Source: Methanocaldococcus sp. FS406-22
GTDB taxonomy: Archaea; AGJL01; Methanococci; Methanococcales; Methanocaldococcaceae
Length of the DNA stretch: 64,000 nucleotides
Direction: 5' to 3'
NCBI RefSeq assembly: GCF_000025525.1
Contig: NC_013887.1
Span: 1,560,729 to 1,624,728, forward strand
Below the pieces are notes generated by a model. The model was not told the origin of the DNA, did not search any database, and saw only the letters and a program-made list of their open reading frames with translations. Made by a program: the position numbers and the translations under genes. This document shows positions 8,780-19,484 of the stretch, one piece after another. How positions within the stretch are numbered: the stretch's first letter is position 1; each line of letters begins with the position of its first letter.

Positions 8780-10042
8780 GTGGCATTGGTGGAGAAGATA
8801 CTATCAAAAAAAGTTGGTTATGAGGTTTGTGCAGGAGATAGCATTGAAGTTGAAGTTGATTTGGCAATGACTCATGATGGGACTACACCTTTAGCTTACA
8901 AAGCTTTAAAAGAGATGAGTGATAGCGTTTGGAATCCAGATAAGATAGTTGTTGCATTCGACCACAACGTCCCAGCAAACACAGTTAAAGCTGCTGAGAT
9001 GCAAAAATTGGCTTTAGAGTTTGTTAAAAGGTTTAATATTAAAAAGTTTCATAAGGGTGGAGAAGGGATATGCCATCAAATATTAGCTGAGAATTATGTT
9101 TTACCAAACATGTTCGTAGCTGGTGGAGACAGCCATACATGCACACATGGGGCTTTTGGAGCTTTTGCCACTGGGTTTGGAGCTACTGACATGGCTTACA
9201 TCTATGCAACAGGAGAGACATGGATTAAAGTGCCTAAAACTATTAGGGTTGATATTGTTGGGAAAAATGAAAATATCTCTCCAAAAGATATTGTTTTAAG
9301 GGTTTGCAAAGAAATTGGAAGGAGAGGAGCGACATATATGGCTATTGAATATGGTGGAGAGGTTGTTAAAAACATGGATATGGATGGGAGGCTAACATTA
9401 TGTAACATGGCAATAGAGATGGGAGGTAAGACTGGAGTTATAGAGGCTGATGATATAACCTATAATTATTTAAAGAAAGAAAGAAATCTGAGTGATGAGG
9501 AAATTGTAAAACTAAAAAAAGAAAGAATAACTGTAGATAGGGATGAAGCAAACTACTATAAAGAAATTGAGATTGATATAACAGATATGGAGGAGCAGAT
9601 AGCAGTTCCTCATCATCCAGATAACGTAAAACCAGTTAGTGAGGTTGAAGGTACTGAAATAAATCAAGTTTTTATAGGTAGTTGTACAAATGGGAGATTG
9701 AGTGATTTAAGAGAGGCAGCTAAGTATTTAAAAGGCAGGGAGATTCATAAAGATGTTAAATTAATTGTCATTCCAGCATCAAAAAAGGTTTTTATGCAGG
9801 CTTTAAAAGAGGGGCTTATTGATATATTTGTCAAAGCTGGGGCTATGATTTGCACTCCTGGATGTGGCCCTTGCTTAGGAGCTCATCAAGGAGTTTTAGC
9901 TGAGGGAGAGGTTTGTTTATCAACGACAAATAGAAACTTCAGAGGGAGGATGGGGCATATAAACAGCTATATCTACTTGGCATCTCCAAAGATTGCCGCT
10001 ATAAGTGCAGTTAAAGGGTATATAACCAATAGATTGGATTAA
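8780..10042 (+). CDS. hacA: Methanogen homoaconitase, large subunit
   Basis: [4Fe-4S] hydro-lyase of the 2-oxosuberate pathway to coenzyme B, isomerising (R)-homocitrate and its longer homologues; it acts with a small subunit encoded elsewhere. The 420-residue protein has the LeuC/aconitase cluster ligands in GSCTNGR (about residue 298) and CTPGCGPCLG (about 357-366), and the GGDSHTCTHG segment. Start is GTG 8780, with GGTGGT just upstream. Isopropylmalate isomerase large subunit (LeuC) is the close paralogue; the very strong resemblance to the recalled MJ1003 favours HacA. It is close behind dacZ and probably co-transcribed. Confidence 0.88.
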   Translation: MALVEKILSKKVGYEVCAGDSIEVEVDLAMTHDGTTPLAYKALKEMSDSVWNPDKIVVAFDHNVPANTVKAAEMQKLALEFVKRFNIKKFHKGGEGICHQILAENYVLPNMFVAGGDSHTCTHGAFGAFATGFGATDMAYIYATGETWIKVPKTIRVDIVGKNENISPKDIVLRVCKEIGRRGATYMAIEYGGEVVKNMDMDGRLTLCNMAIEMGGKTGVIEADDITYNYLKKERNLSDEEIVKLKKERITVDRDEANYYKEIEIDITDMEEQIAVPHHPDNVKPVSEVEGTEINQVFIGSCTNGRLSDLREAAKYLKGREIHKDVKLIVIPASKKVFMQALKEGLIDIFVKAGAMICTPGCGPCLGAHQGVLAEGEVCLSTTNRNFRGRMGHINSYIYLASPKIAAISAVKGYITNRLD

Positions 10043-10132
10043 TAGAATAGGTATTAAAATTTCTAAAGAGATAGAAATAAAAACATTAAGCCAAATAACA
10101 TTATTTTATCATAAACATTTTCTTGTGATACT

Positions 10133-10777
10133 ATGAAAGTTAGAGATTTGATGGATAAAAATTTTGCTAAGATATATGTGGATGAGACCGTTGAGGATGC
10201 AATAAACTTATTAAAAAAGAAGAAGAGATTCTCTGCACCTATTGTTGATAAGGAGGATAAATTAGTTGGTTGGGTAACTACATTAGAGTTGTTAGGCATA
10301 TCAGAAAAAGATTTTAAAAAGCCAATAACAGAGTTTATGAGACCTGCTGAGGAGGTTATTACTGTATATGAAGATAATGAGGCAAGAGATGTGGTTTTAA
10401 AGTTCGTTAAGTATAAAGTTGTTAGCATCCCAGTTTTAACAAGGGATGGTAGAGTTGTAGGAATGGTTAGAAACTGTGATGTTGTTAAAACGTTAGCTAA
10501 GTTGTATGAAATCCCAGTGTATAAGATATTTAAGGAATTGCATAATCATATTGGAGATATAAGCTGGGAGGAGTTAATGGAAGCAGCAGCGGTTGTAACA
10601 AAGAGAATGACTGGAAAGGAAATAACCCCAAAAGAGTATGAAGAGAGAATTAAAAAAACAACATTTGGAAAGGCAATTTGGGCTTGTGGTGGTTTGGAAA
10701 AGTTCTTTGTTGGACTTATTGAGATAGGTATGGTTGCATTGGCAAGAAAATTGGCAAAAAGAAGGAAAGGGGGTTGA
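10133..10777 (+). CDS. CBS-pair protein with C-terminal helical domain
   Basis: Two consecutive CBS motifs fill residues 1-125 (MKVRDLMDKN...SAPIVDKEDKLVGWVT and FMRPAEEVITV...SIPVLTRDGRVVGMV). CBS pairs bind adenosine nucleotides and act as regulatory sensors. The remaining 90 residues are not a family I recognise; they include a conserved-looking GKAIWACGGLEKFF segment and a basic tail (ARKLAKRRKGG). No enzyme domain is attached. The gene abuts the next one with no gap (stop TGA at 10777, ATG at 10778). Closeness to dacZ suggests, but does not prove, a nucleotide-messenger role. Function is otherwise unknown. Confidence 0.85.
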   Translation: MKVRDLMDKNFAKIYVDETVEDAINLLKKKKRFSAPIVDKEDKLVGWVTTLELLGISEKDFKKPITEFMRPAEEVITVYEDNEARDVVLKFVKYKVVSIPVLTRDGRVVGMVRNCDVVKTLAKLYEIPVYKIFKELHNHIGDISWEELMEAAAVVTKRMTGKEITPKEYEERIKKTTFGKAIWACGGLEKFFVGLIEIGMVALARKLAKRRKGG

Positions 10778-11173
10778 ATGAGGATAGAGGATGAAATAAA
10801 AAACATGATTGAGAGGAAGGATTATGATTTCTGGGAGTTTTTAAAAAAGGCTTATGAGAATAATATAAAGTTAGATATTGGGCACTTCATCCTTTTAAAT
10901 ATTCTTATTGGAGTTGATGATTTATACCATAAACTATCAGAGAAGTTTGGAGAAGAAGAAGCAAGAAAAATATTGGAAAGGAATAAAATATTTGCAAAAA
11001 ACTCTGATTTTATATCTGGAGAGTTTTTAAAAGATTATATTGATAGAAAGAGTAGAGTAGCAGTGCATAACAGAATAAAGGATTTAAAAACACTTGGCTT
11101 TAAAATAGAGAGTAAGTCGGGACCTTTTGGTGGATATAAAATAGTTGGTTATCCAGAATGGTTTAAGAAATAA
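10778..11173 (+). CDS. Small winged-helix-like protein
   Basis: A 131-residue protein of unrecognised family. The N-terminal 80 residues are predicted helical and charged. The C-terminal part (RVAVHNRIKDLKTLGFKIE, then GPFGGYKIVGY) reads like a recognition helix followed by the wing of a winged helix domain, so DNA binding is plausible. It starts immediately after the stop of the CBS protein gene, strongly implying a shared transcript and perhaps a joint regulatory job. No ligand motif is visible. I cannot name a homologue with confidence. Confidence 0.78.
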   Translation: MRIEDEIKNMIERKDYDFWEFLKKAYENNIKLDIGHFILLNILIGVDDLYHKLSEKFGEEEARKILERNKIFAKNSDFISGEFLKDYIDRKSRVAVHNRIKDLKTLGFKIESKSGPFGGYKIVGYPEWFKK

Positions 11174-11210
11174 CGCTTTTTTATTATTTTTAGTAGTAAA
11201 GGTGAAGATT

Positions 11211-12245
11211 ATGAAATTCTACAATAGAGAGAAAGAATTACATTATCTAAAAACCTACTGCCAATTAGAACCAAACTCTATTTTATTCGTTTATGGGCCT
11301 AAATCGTCAGGTAAAACAACTGTTATGTTAAGAGTTATTGAGGAGTTATCTAAGAGGGATGATTTGGTATTTTTCTATTATGATTTAAGAAGATATGCAA
11401 CACCAACAAAAGAAGAGTTTTTAAAAATATTTTTTGAAAAATCGGATAAAAAGTATGTGTTAAATAGATTTGAGGTTAATCTAAAAATATGGAAGTTTGG
11501 AGTTGAAGAAAAGTTTAATTTTGATGAATCATCTCTAAATGATGTGTTTGATAAGATTTACGAAGGAATTGAAGCAGTTGTTAGAGATGGAAAAAAGCCA
11601 GTTTTAATTATAGATGAGCTGCAGAAATTAAAAAATATCTACTTTAATGGAAATGGTAAAGATAAATCTTTATTGAATGAGTTATTTAATCTCTTTGTGC
11701 ATTTGACTAAAGTAAGACATCTATGCCATGTTATTTGTCTAACTTCTGATACCTTATTTATTGAAGAGATATATCAAAACTCTACTTTAGAAAATACTTC
11801 CGAATATTATCTAATTGATTGGTTAAGAAAAGGAACTATAAGAGAGATTTTAAAAGAAGAAGGTTTTAATGAGGAAGAGATTAATTATGCCTTAAATTAT
11901 CTATCCTTACCTTATGAAATCTCCCAATTAATAAATAATAAAAAATTAGGTTTATCTGTTGAACAAACTATAAGACAGTGGATAAATATTGAGAGGGATA
12001 AAATCCTATATTTAATATCAACTCAAAAAGAATTTGAAATGGAAAGGTTATTTAATACTTTAAAATTATTTGAAAATAAAATAAAAGTTGATATTAGTGA
12101 AATTATAAAAAACAATCTCATAGATGAAATTAAATTTTTAATTAAAAATGAGATTCTATTTTATGATGTGATTAATGGTATTGTAAAACCAATTTCGATA
12201 AAGAAGTGGTATGCTATAAAGGAAGTAATTTTAGCAAATAAATAA
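11211..12245 (+). CDS. Archaeal ATPase (AAA/STAND-like, ATPase_2 family)
   Basis: A 344-residue member of the archaeal ATPase family, expanded in Methanocaldococcus. The start MKFYNREKELHYL is the family's usual opening. Walker A is GPKSSGKTT (about residues 28-36) and Walker B is PVLIIDELQKL (about 130-140). The C-terminal third resembles the winged-helix and linker region of this family. ATG 11211 is chosen because GGTGA precedes it by six bases; an upstream GTG in the same frame lies within the preceding gene. Roles in this family are mostly unknown; some are linked to DNA mobility or toxin-like systems. AT content looks slightly higher than in neighbouring housekeeping genes. Confidence 0.88.
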   Translation: MKFYNREKELHYLKTYCQLEPNSILFVYGPKSSGKTTVMLRVIEELSKRDDLVFFYYDLRRYATPTKEEFLKIFFEKSDKKYVLNRFEVNLKIWKFGVEEKFNFDESSLNDVFDKIYEGIEAVVRDGKKPVLIIDELQKLKNIYFNGNGKDKSLLNELFNLFVHLTKVRHLCHVICLTSDTLFIEEIYQNSTLENTSEYYLIDWLRKGTIREILKEEGFNEEEINYALNYLSLPYEISQLINNKKLGLSVEQTIRQWINIERDKILYLISTQKEFEMERLFNTLKLFENKIKVDISEIIKNNLIDEIKFLIKNEILFYDVINGIVKPISIKKWYAIKEVILANK

Positions 12246-12345
12246 CTTTTTAATTAAATGTATGAATATATTGCAGAGTTATTTATTTAAACCTTAACTA
12301 TTTTTATTAAATTAAAAACGCTCTAAAAGATTAATGGTGATTTAC

Positions 12346-14985
12346 ATGGAGATGCCAAAGGATTACAATATAGAGATTGAGAAACAAATACAAAAAAAGT
12401 GGGAAGAAAGTAAAATTTACAAATTTGATGAAGAGAGTAATAAGCCACCATATATTATTGACACTCCTCCACCATATCCAACTGGTAGATTACACTTAGG
12501 ACATGCTTTAAACTGGACTTACATGGATATAATAGCAAGATACAAGAGAATGAAAGGATTTAATGTTTTATTCCCACAAGGTTGGGATTGCCATGGATTA
12601 CCAACAGAGGTTAAGGTTGAAGAGATACACGGCATAACAAAGTCAGATATTGATAGACATAAATTTAGAGAGTTGTGTATTGAGCTAACAAAAGAAAACA
12701 TTGAAAAAATGAGAAGACAGATAAAATCTTTAGGAATTTCTATTGATTGGGATAGGGAGTATATAACAATGACCCCGGAGTATATTAAAAAATCCCAAAC
12801 TGCCTTTGTTAGGATGTATAAAGATGGATTAATTTACAGAGGAAAATTCCCAGTAAATTGGTGTCCAAGATGTCAAACAGCTATTGCATTTGCTGAAGTT
12901 GAGTATAAAGAGAGAGAAAGTAAGCTAAACTATATAAAATTCCCTGCTGCTGATGGAGATGGATATTTGTTGATAGCAACAACAAGACCTGAATTAATGG
13001 CTGCGTGTGTTGCTATCTTAGTTCATCCAGAAGATGAGAGATACAAGCATTTAATTGGAAAGGAGTTTATAGTTCCATTGTTTGGGCATAAGGTTAAGTT
13101 ATTGGCTGATGAGGACGTAGAGAAGGAGTTTGGTACTGGAGCGGTTATGGTTTGTACATTTGGTGATAAGACAGACGTTTTATGGGTCAATAGGCATAAA
13201 TTGGAAATTAAGAAGGCAATTGATGAGAAGGGAGAATTAACAGAAATAGCTGGAAAGTATAAAGGATTAAAGACAGAGGAAGCAAGAGAGAAGATTATTG
13301 AAGATTTAAAGAAAGAGGGTTATTTAGTTAAGCAAGAACCAATAAAACAGAATGTTGGTGTTTGTTGGAGATGTAAGACACCAATTGAAATTATCGTTAC
13401 TGAACAGTGGTTTGTCAATGTTAGAAAGTTAATTCCAAAAATTAGAGAGGTTGCTGATGAGATTAAATGGGTTCCAGAGCACATGAAAATTAGACTGCTG
13501 AATTGGATTGAGGATATGGATTGGGACTGGGTTATAAGTAGGCAGAGGATTTTTGCTACACCAATACCCGTTTGGTATTGTCCAAAGTGTGGAAATGTAG
13601 TTGTTGCTAAAGAAGAAGATTTGCCAATAGACCCAACTAAAACAAGCTATGTTTGTGATAAGTGTGGAAACACTGATTTAATCCCAGAGACAGATGTTTT
13701 AGATACATGGATGGACTCTTCAATAACACCAATGGTTATAACAAAGTGGTTGGATGATGATGAATTCTTTGAGAAGCATTATCCTGTCCAACTAAGACCA
13801 CAAGGACATGATATAATTAGGACGTGGGCTTTCTATACCATAGTTAAGTCAATAGCTTTAACTGGTAAGAAGCCATGGAATGAGATTGTTATAAATGGAA
13901 TGGTGTTTGGAGAAGATGGGCATAAGATGAGTAAAAGTAGAGGAAATGTTGTAGAGCCAGATGAAATTATAACCAAGTATGGAGCTGATGCTTTAAGATT
14001 GTGGGCAAGTAACAGCGTTGTTGGAGACGATGTCCAATTCTTATGGAAAGAGGTTGATTACGGCTATAGATTCTTAAGGAAGTTCTGGAATGCCTGTAGA
14101 TTTGCTAAAATGCACATAAGTGATGATATTATTGATGAATTAAAGAAACCAATGGAAATTAGCAACCCAATTGATTTATGGATTTTGAGTAAGTTGCAGA
14201 AGTTAATTGAAAGAGTTGATAGAGATTTAGAGAATTATAGGTTTAATACAATAGTAGAAATTTACAAATTCGTCTGGCATGAGTTCTGTGACAACTACAT
14301 AGAGATGGTTAAATACAGACTGTATGGTGATGATGAAGAGGCAAAGAAAGAAGCAAGATGGACATTATACTATGTAATTGACAAATTAGTTAGATTACTT
14401 TGTCCATTCGCTCCACACTTCTCTGACTATATGGCAGAAATTTATAAAATAGATAATCTCCACTTCTCATTCCCAGAAATTGATGAGAGATTTATAAATG
14501 AAGAGGCAGAGAGATTTGGAGAGATAGCTAAAAATACAGTTATTTCAATTAGAAGATTTAAAGCAAATTCAGGGATGGCCTTAAATGCTCCATTAAAATA
14601 CGTTGAGATTTATACAGAAGATGAAGAGACATACAATGCGTTAGTTAAAACAGCTGAGGACATTAAAGGAACATTAAAAATTGAAGAACTCAAAATAATT
14701 AAAGGCAAACCAGCCCTTGAATCAAAGATTGTTGAAATAATCCCTGATAAATCAAAGATAGGGCCTGAGTTTAAAAAGAATGCCAAGTATGTTATGGACT
14801 TAATTAAGAATGCAGATGAAGAGACACTTGAAAAGATAATTAACGAAGGAGGTTTAGAAACAGAATATGGAGTTATTAGGAAAGAACACATTAAAGATGT
14901 CAAGAGAGCTTTGTTCTGTGAAGGAGAGGAAGTAGATTCAGTTGATATTGAAGGAGTTTTAGCAATGGCAATAATTAGAAAATAA
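12346..14985 (+). CDS. valS: Valyl-tRNA synthetase
   Basis: Class Ia synthetase charging tRNA-Val, with editing of mischarged threonine. The HIGH signature is HLGH in [12 protein letters not shown] (about residues 42-53). The KMSKS signature is KMSKSRGN near 527. Between them lies the CP1 editing insertion with [12 protein letters not shown]. Three zinc-ribbon-type cysteine pairs (CPRC, CWRC, and CPKCGN/CDKCGN) are visible, as in archaeal ValRS. ATG 12346 follows GGTGAT by five bases; the upstream ATG 12334 overlaps that site. The protein is 879 residues from this start, normal for the family. It is convergent with ilvE over a T-rich spacer. Confidence 0.97.
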   Translation: MEMPKDYNIEIEKQIQKKWEESKIYKFDEESNKPPYIIDTPPPYPTGRLHLGHALNWTYMDIIARYKRMKGFNVLFPQGWDCHGLPTEVKVEEIHGITKSDIDRHKFRELCIELTKENIEKMRRQIKSLGISIDWDREYITMTPEYIKKSQTAFVRMYKDGLIYRGKFPVNWCPRCQTAIAFAEVEYKERESKLNYIKFPAADGDGYLLIATTRPELMAACVAILVHPEDERYKHLIGKEFIVPLFGHKVKLLADEDVEKEFGTGAVMVCTFGDKTDVLWVNRHKLEIKKAIDEKGELTEIAGKYKGLKTEEAREKIIEDLKKEGYLVKQEPIKQNVGVCWRCKTPIEIIVTEQWFVNVRKLIPKIREVADEIKWVPEHMKIRLLNWIEDMDWDWVISRQRIFATPIPVWYCPKCGNVVVAKEEDLPIDPTKTSYVCDKCGNTDLIPETDVLDTWMDSSITPMVITKWLDDDEFFEKHYPVQLRPQGHDIIRTWAFYTIVKSIALTGKKPWNEIVINGMVFGEDGHKMSKSRGNVVEPDEIITKYGADALRLWASNSVVGDDVQFLWKEVDYGYRFLRKFWNACRFAKMHISDDIIDELKKPMEISNPIDLWILSKLQKLIERVDRDLENYRFNTIVEIYKFVWHEFCDNYIEMVKYRLYGDDEEAKKEARWTLYYVIDKLVRLLCPFAPHFSDYMAEIYKIDNLHFSFPEIDERFINEEAERFGEIAKNTVISIRRFKANSGMALNAPLKYVEIYTEDEETYNALVKTAEDIKGTLKIEELKIIKGKPALESKIVEIIPDKSKIGPEFKKNAKYVMDLIKNADEETLEKIINEGGLETEYGVIRKEHIKDVKRALFCEGEEVDSVDIEGVLAMAIIRK

Positions 14986-15030
14986 AAAATATATAATGAA
15001 ATAAACTAAATTTTTTAACTTTTTTATTTT

Positions 15031-15897
15031 TTATTCATCATAAATTTTTATTCCCCATTTTGTTCTAATTTCTTTAAACTTTTCTTTTAATTTTTTGGTA
15101 ATCTCTCCAACTTGTTTATTGTTTATAACTCTACCATCTATCTCAAAGACAGGCACTATCTCAGCAGCTGTTCCTGTGATAAAGAGTTCATCAGCAGTGT
15201 ATAAATCATGTAAGGTTAATGGTTCTTCAACAACCTCAATGCCCTCTTCTTTAGCTAATTTTATAACGACATCTCTTGTAATTCCTTTTAAGATACTCTG
15301 ATAAACTGGAGGGGTCTTTAAAATTCCATTTTTAACTATAAAAATATTATCTCCGGTTCCTTCAACAACAAATCCCTTATCATCCAATAAAAATGCCTCA
15401 TCAACTCCAGCATAGTTTGCTTGAATCTTTGCTAAGACACTGTTTAAATAATTGAGTGATTTAACTGCTGGATTTAAAACATCTACTGGCAGTCTTCTAA
15501 CTGAAACGGTTATAACTCTAATCCCCTCCTCTCCTAATAATGGAGGCATAGGAATTGCTATACAGAAAATAGTTGGTTCATTACATTTTCTTGGGTCTAA
15601 CCCTAAGTCACCAACTCCTCTTGTAACAACCAATCTTATATAGGCATCTCTCAGATTATTAACTCTCAATGTTTCTAAAACAACATCAATCATCTCTTCT
15701 TTCGTCAATGGGATGTCTATGCAGAGAGATTTTGCTGAATCATACAATCTGTCTATATGCTCTTTCAACATAAAAACAACGCCATCATAAGCCCTAATCC
15801 CTTCAAAAACTCCATCTCCATATAATAAACCATGGTCAAAGACAGAAACCTTTGCATCTTTCTCATCAACAAACTTTCCGTTCAAATATATTTTCAT
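15031..15897 (-). CDS. ilvE: Branched-chain amino acid aminotransferase
   Basis: PLP enzyme (fold type IV) making valine, leucine and isoleucine from their 2-oxo acids. The start [10 protein letters not shown], the segment [18 protein letters not shown] (residues about 20-37), the PLP lysine region [11 protein letters not shown] (about 150-160), the [21 protein letters not shown] segment and the C-terminal [12 protein letters not shown] are all diagnostic. ATG 15897 is preceded by GGTGGAG; a longer frame to 15924 lacks a site. Length of 288 residues equals the family norm. D-amino-acid transaminase and aminodeoxychorismate lyase are relatives, but motif match favours IlvE. The gene downstream on this strand is none; it converges with valS. 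Confidence 0.95.
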   Translation of the reverse strand: MKIYLNGKFVDEKDAKVSVFDHGLLYGDGVFEGIRAYDGVVFMLKEHIDRLYDSAKSLCIDIPLTKEEMIDVVLETLRVNNLRDAYIRLVVTRGVGDLGLDPRKCNEPTIFCIAIPMPPLLGEEGIRVITVSVRRLPVDVLNPAVKSLNYLNSVLAKIQANYAGVDEAFLLDDKGFVVEGTGDNIFIVKNGILKTPPVYQSILKGITRDVVIKLAKEEGIEVVEEPLTLHDLYTADELFITGTAAEIVPVFEIDGRVINNKQVGEITKKLKEKFKEIRTKWGIKIYDE

Positions 15898-15989
15898 AAT
15901 CTCCACCTTTAACTGGCTATGCAAAATAAAAATAATTAGTAAAATAATATAAAATTTTTTTGTTGTGATTCTCTCATATTATAAAAAAG

Positions 15990-16661
15990 TTATTGATTCA
16001 TTTTTTCTTCTAATTCCTCCTCTTTTATCCTTTCTCCAGTAATCATATAAACAACTCTATCCCCTATTGAAGCAACGATATTTCCACTCCTCTCTAAATA
16101 TTTAGCGGCAAAAATTATCTCAGTAGCTAAAGTTAAATTTTTCGGGTCTTCGAGGATTTTGCTTATCATACTTCTATATAATTGCTCATACAAATCATCT
16201 AATCTTTTGTCCATTTCATAAACTTCTCTTGCTAACTTCTCATCCCTATTTTTAAAAGATATCATTGCATTTCTTAGCATATTAACTAAGTAATCTTTCA
16301 TAACAATTAATAACTCATTCTTTCTCTTCCCCTCTAAATTGGATTTTAGCAGTATTTTACATATCTTTGATGCATTATCTCCAACTTTCTCCAACTTTGA
16401 AGATATTTTAATAGCTGTCATTAACTCCCTCAAATCTCCAGATACTGGATGATATAACGCAATTGCTTTGACACACTTATCTTCAATCTCAATCTCCATT
16501 AAATCTATCTCATTATCTCTCTTTCTCACCTGTTTTGCGAGCTCTATATCCCCCTCTGTAAATGCTTTTACAGCATCTTCTATCTGTTCAATACATAAAT
16601 CACCCATCTTCATTAAATCCTCTTCTATCTCTTTTAATACTTCATCAAATTTTTTTACCAT
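15990..16661 (-). CDS. phoU: PhoU phosphate uptake regulator
   Basis: Cytosolic helical protein that damps phosphate import through the Pst transporter. The 223-residue protein is entirely helical, with the two PhoU repeats ([12 protein letters not shown]...[30 protein letters not shown] and a second repeat ending [25 protein letters not shown]). The ER-x-GD/EKVGDNA segments are the family's metal-cluster residues. It is the last gene of the leftward pst operon, 24 bases after pstB, with GGTGAA as ribosome binding site. The order pstS-C-A-B-phoU is the classic one. Confidence 0.95.
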   Translation of the reverse strand: MVKKFDEVLKEIEEDLMKMGDLCIEQIEDAVKAFTEGDIELAKQVRKRDNEIDLMEIEIEDKCVKAIALYHPVSGDLRELMTAIKISSKLEKVGDNASKICKILLKSNLEGKRKNELLIVMKDYLVNMLRNAMISFKNRDEKLAREVYEMDKRLDDLYEQLYRSMISKILEDPKNLTLATEIIFAAKYLERSGNIVASIGDRVVYMITGERIKEEELEEKMNQ

Positions 16662-16685
16662 TGTAATTCACCTTATAAAGTAATT

Positions 16686-17450
16686 TTAACCAAATCTACC
16701 ACTGATATAATCATCCGTCTCCTTCTTCTGTGGGTTTAAGAATATCTGCTCTGTCTCTCCAAACTCAATTAACTTCCCCATTAAGAAAAATGCTGTGTAA
16801 TCTGAAACTCTACTTGCTTGCTGCATGTTATGGGTAACAACAACAATTGTATAATCCTTAGCTAATTCAACCATCAATTCCTCTATCTTTAGGGTAGAAA
16901 TTGGGTCTAAGGCAGAGGTTGGCTCATCCATTAATAAAACCTCTGGTTTAACGGCTATGGCTCTTGCTATGCACAATCTCTGTTGTTGCCCCCCAGATAA
17001 TGATAAAGCGTTTTTGTGCAATTCATCTTTAACTTCATCCCATAAAGCCGCTTTCTTTAACGCCCATTCAACTATCTTATCTAATTCTTTTTTATCTTTG
17101 ATTCCGTGAATTCTTGGACCAAATGCAACATTATCGTATATGCTCATAGCAAAAGGATTTGGCTTTTGAAATACCATTCCTACTCTCTTTCTTAGCTCAT
17201 AAACATCAACATCTTTATCATAAATGTTTTTTCCGTCCAATAAAACCTCTCCTTTTATCCTAACATTACTTATTAAATCATTTAGCCGATTTAAACATCT
17301 TAAGAATGTTGATTTACCACATCCACTTGGCCCAATCAAAGCAGTTATTTTATTCTCATAAATTGGGATGTTTATATCAAATAGTGCCTGTTTTTCTCCA
17401 TACCACAAATTTAAGTTTTTTGTTTCCATCTTTACCTTTGCCATTTCCAT
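16686..17450 (-). CDS. pstB: Phosphate ABC transporter ATPase
   Basis: ATP-hydrolysing subunit of the high-affinity phosphate importer, on the inner face of the membrane. Walker [10 protein letters not shown] (about residue 40), Q-loop VFQKPNPF, signature LSGGQQQR (about 150), Walker [15 protein letters not shown], and switch histidine VVVTHNM are intact. The phrase [10 protein letters not shown] is typical of PstB. 254 residues is normal. ATG 17450 or ATG 17444 could be used, since AAGGG lies just before both. Next to pstA and phoU. Confidence 0.97.
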   Translation of the reverse strand: MEMAKVKMETKNLNLWYGEKQALFDINIPIYENKITALIGPSGCGKSTFLRCLNRLNDLISNVRIKGEVLLDGKNIYDKDVDVYELRKRVGMVFQKPNPFAMSIYDNVAFGPRIHGIKDKKELDKIVEWALKKAALWDEVKDELHKNALSLSGGQQQRLCIARAIAVKPEVLLMDEPTSALDPISTLKIEELMVELAKDYTIVVVTHNMQQASRVSDYTAFFLMGKLIEFGETEQIFLNPQKKETDDYISGRFG

Positions 17451-17468
17451 CCCTTTCTATTTTTTATT

Positions 17469-18314
17469 TTATAGCTTTATATCATCCTTTAAAGCATATC
17501 TTATTGGGACAAATATCGCTAAAAATATTATGAGCATTACTAAAGCTGCTCCCCATGCCATTTGGTGGTCTTCTATCGAAGGGCTTTGAACTAACGTATA
17601 GATGAGGAGAGGAATTGCCCCAACTGGCTCTAATGGATTTGTTGGATAAACCTCATAAAGCCCTCCAGCGGTGAATAGCAGAGGAGCAGTTTCCCCTGCA
17701 ACTTTAGCCATTCCTATTAAAATTCCTGTTAATATTCCTTTTTTAGCCATCTTTGTAACAACTTTAAATATAACCTGTGCCCTTGTGCATCCTAAAGCAT
17801 AACCCCCCTCTTTATAAATTTTTGGGACTTCTGCCATTGCCTCCTCTGTATAAACTGCTACATAAGGAGTTAATATTAAAGCTAAAGCCAAAGCTCCGGC
17901 TAAAGCTGAAAATGTTCCCATTGGAACAACTAAAATTCCCATAACAAATGTCCCAACCAGTATAGTTGGGAACTCCAACATTATCTGCAAAAGCATCTTT
18001 GTAGCTCTTCCAATAAAGCTATTTGGGAATTCATAAGCATAAGCTCCAGCTAAGAAAGCTAAAGGTAATCCAATAAGTGTTGCTAAAAATGTTAGCATCA
18101 ACGTCCCAACGATTGCCGGTCCTATTCCTCCCTCACTTAAAGTCCCAGTTATGAAAGTTAATCCCCTTTCCATTATTATTGGCATTCCTTTTAAGACAAT
18201 TGAAATAATGATGTGGAATAATGGAAGTATTGCTAATAAAGTTAATGCACCAACAACAAATAGAAATATTTTATCTTTAATCATCCTAATAGCTTTATGT
18301 TTAATGGGAGACAT
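17469..18314 (-). CDS. pstA: Phosphate ABC transporter permease PstA
   Basis: Integral membrane permease pairing with PstC. The 281-residue protein shows about six hydrophobic segments, beginning at residues 13-35, and the cytoplasmic coupling segment EAMAEVPKIYKEGGYALGCTRAQV (read here only as its EAx3PxxxxEGxxALG core) which docks onto PstB. Its start codon lies 14 bases inside the end of pstC, so the two are translationally coupled. The conserved GETAPLLFTA sequence near residue 205 is typical of PstA. Confidence 0.95.
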   Translation of the reverse strand: MSPIKHKAIRMIKDKIFLFVVGALTLLAILPLFHIIISIVLKGMPIIMERGLTFITGTLSEGGIGPAIVGTLMLTFLATLIGLPLAFLAGAYAYEFPNSFIGRATKMLLQIMLEFPTILVGTFVMGILVVPMGTFSALAGALALALILTPYVAVYTEEAMAEVPKIYKEGGYALGCTRAQVIFKVVTKMAKKGILTGILIGMAKVAGETAPLLFTAGGLYEVYPTNPLEPVGAIPLLIYTLVQSPSIEDHQMAWGAALVMLIIFLAIFVPIRYALKDDIKL

Positions 18315-19239
18315 GCTCTCTCCACCTCTTCAAATAATAAATTCCAATGATATTAATAACCAGCCCTATAACAAACAGCACCAATCCAGCGGCGTAAAGA
18401 ACTGAAGTCATGTATTCATACAAAACTGCATTTCCTAACTGATTTGCTATCAATGATGAGATTGTATAGCCCGGAGCAAAGAGCTTGTAAGTTAGGTTGA
18501 AAGAGTTTCCAATAACCAGTGAAACAGCAACCGTCTCTCCCAGAGCCCTACCAAAAGCCAATATAAGCCCAGAAATTATAGCTGGTCTTATGTATTTTAT
18601 CAAAACCTTGGTAGTTTCATACCTTGTAGCTCCTAAAGCCACCAATCCCTCTTTATAAACAGATGGAATCATTGCATAGGCCTCTCTAATAATAGCCGCG
18701 GCAAATGGAGTAACCATTATTCCCAACAAAATTCCTGCTGATAAATAACAATAACCGGATAATGGAGGGTAATTAAAGAGAGGGATGAATGAAAAGTGTT
18801 CATATAAAAACTTCATAACGTGGTCTCTCAACAAAGGAACTAATATAAAAGCTCCCCATATCCCATAGATTATTGTTGGCAATCCAGCCATAATATCTGA
18901 GATTACTATTAAAGGATACTTTAGTTTTTTTGGGGCATAGTCATTAACAAATATTGCATAAGCTAGGGATAAAGGTAAAGCTATCAAAACAGCAATCGTT
19001 GCAGTATAAATGCTACCCCAAATTGGTGCTGCTAATCCATAAACTTCTTTTGATGCTTCTTCTGCGGCCTGCCAAACATTTGTTATAAACAAATCAATTC
19101 CATACCTCTCAATAGCCGGGAGTGCGTTGAAGAAGTAAAACCCCAATATTAGCACAAACAGGATAAAAACGATAAATATTGCTGGCAATGTTATTATTTT
19201 AAATTCATCCACTTTTTTTAGCATCTTTTTCAAATCCAT
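18301..19239 (-). CDS. pstC: Phosphate ABC transporter permease PstC
   Basis: Integral membrane permease partner of PstA. The 312-residue protein has six or more hydrophobic segments, first at about 18-40, and the coupling core EAYAMIPSVYKEG-ALGATR. The GRALGETVAVSLVIGN segment near residue 230 is a PstC hallmark. It follows pstS after a 245-base spacer that contains a repeat element, so its expression relative to pstS may be set by that spacer. It overlaps pstA by 14 bases. Confidence 0.95.
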   Translation of the reverse strand: MDLKKMLKKVDEFKIITLPAIFIVFILFVLILGFYFFNALPAIERYGIDLFITNVWQAAEEASKEVYGLAAPIWGSIYTATIAVLIALPLSLAYAIFVNDYAPKKLKYPLIVISDIMAGLPTIIYGIWGAFILVPLLRDHVMKFLYEHFSFIPLFNYPPLSGYCYLSAGILLGIMVTPFAAAIIREAYAMIPSVYKEGLVALGATRYETTKVLIKYIRPAIISGLILAFGRALGETVAVSLVIGNSFNLTYKLFAPGYTISSLIANQLGNAVLYEYMTSVLYAAGLVLFVIGLVINIIGIYYLKRWREHVSH

Positions 19240-19330
19240 AGTTTCTACCTAAGTTAGTATTTTATTACACTAATTGTGAATTAATTGTTAATTAAAATAG
19301 GATTAAGGTAGTATTTATACCTTACTTAAA

Positions 19331-19418
19331 TAGACTTTCGCATTTTATATTCTCAATAAGGAACTTAGACGTGTAAGGGAGTCAACATGCAATAGAACCT
19401 CTATTTTTGTGAAGTCTC
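19331..19418. repeat. Diverged copy of the GGACTTTC MITE-like family, in the pstS-pstC spacer
   Basis: Ends are TAGACTTTCGCA (19331-19342) and TGTGAAGTCT (19408-19417), imperfect inverted repeats related to the perfect ends of the copies at 24052 and 55517. The centre, GGAACTTAGACGTGTAAGGGA (19360-19380), matches the reverse complement of the 55561-55581 centre at 20 of 21 positions. The 245-base spacer holds nothing else I can recognise except AT-rich sequence. Confidence 0.75.
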
Positions 19419-19484
19419 ATTAAAAATCAGATTGTAAGAATCTTTAATTTTTAAAGCTAAAAAATAAAAAAGACTGAATTAGAT

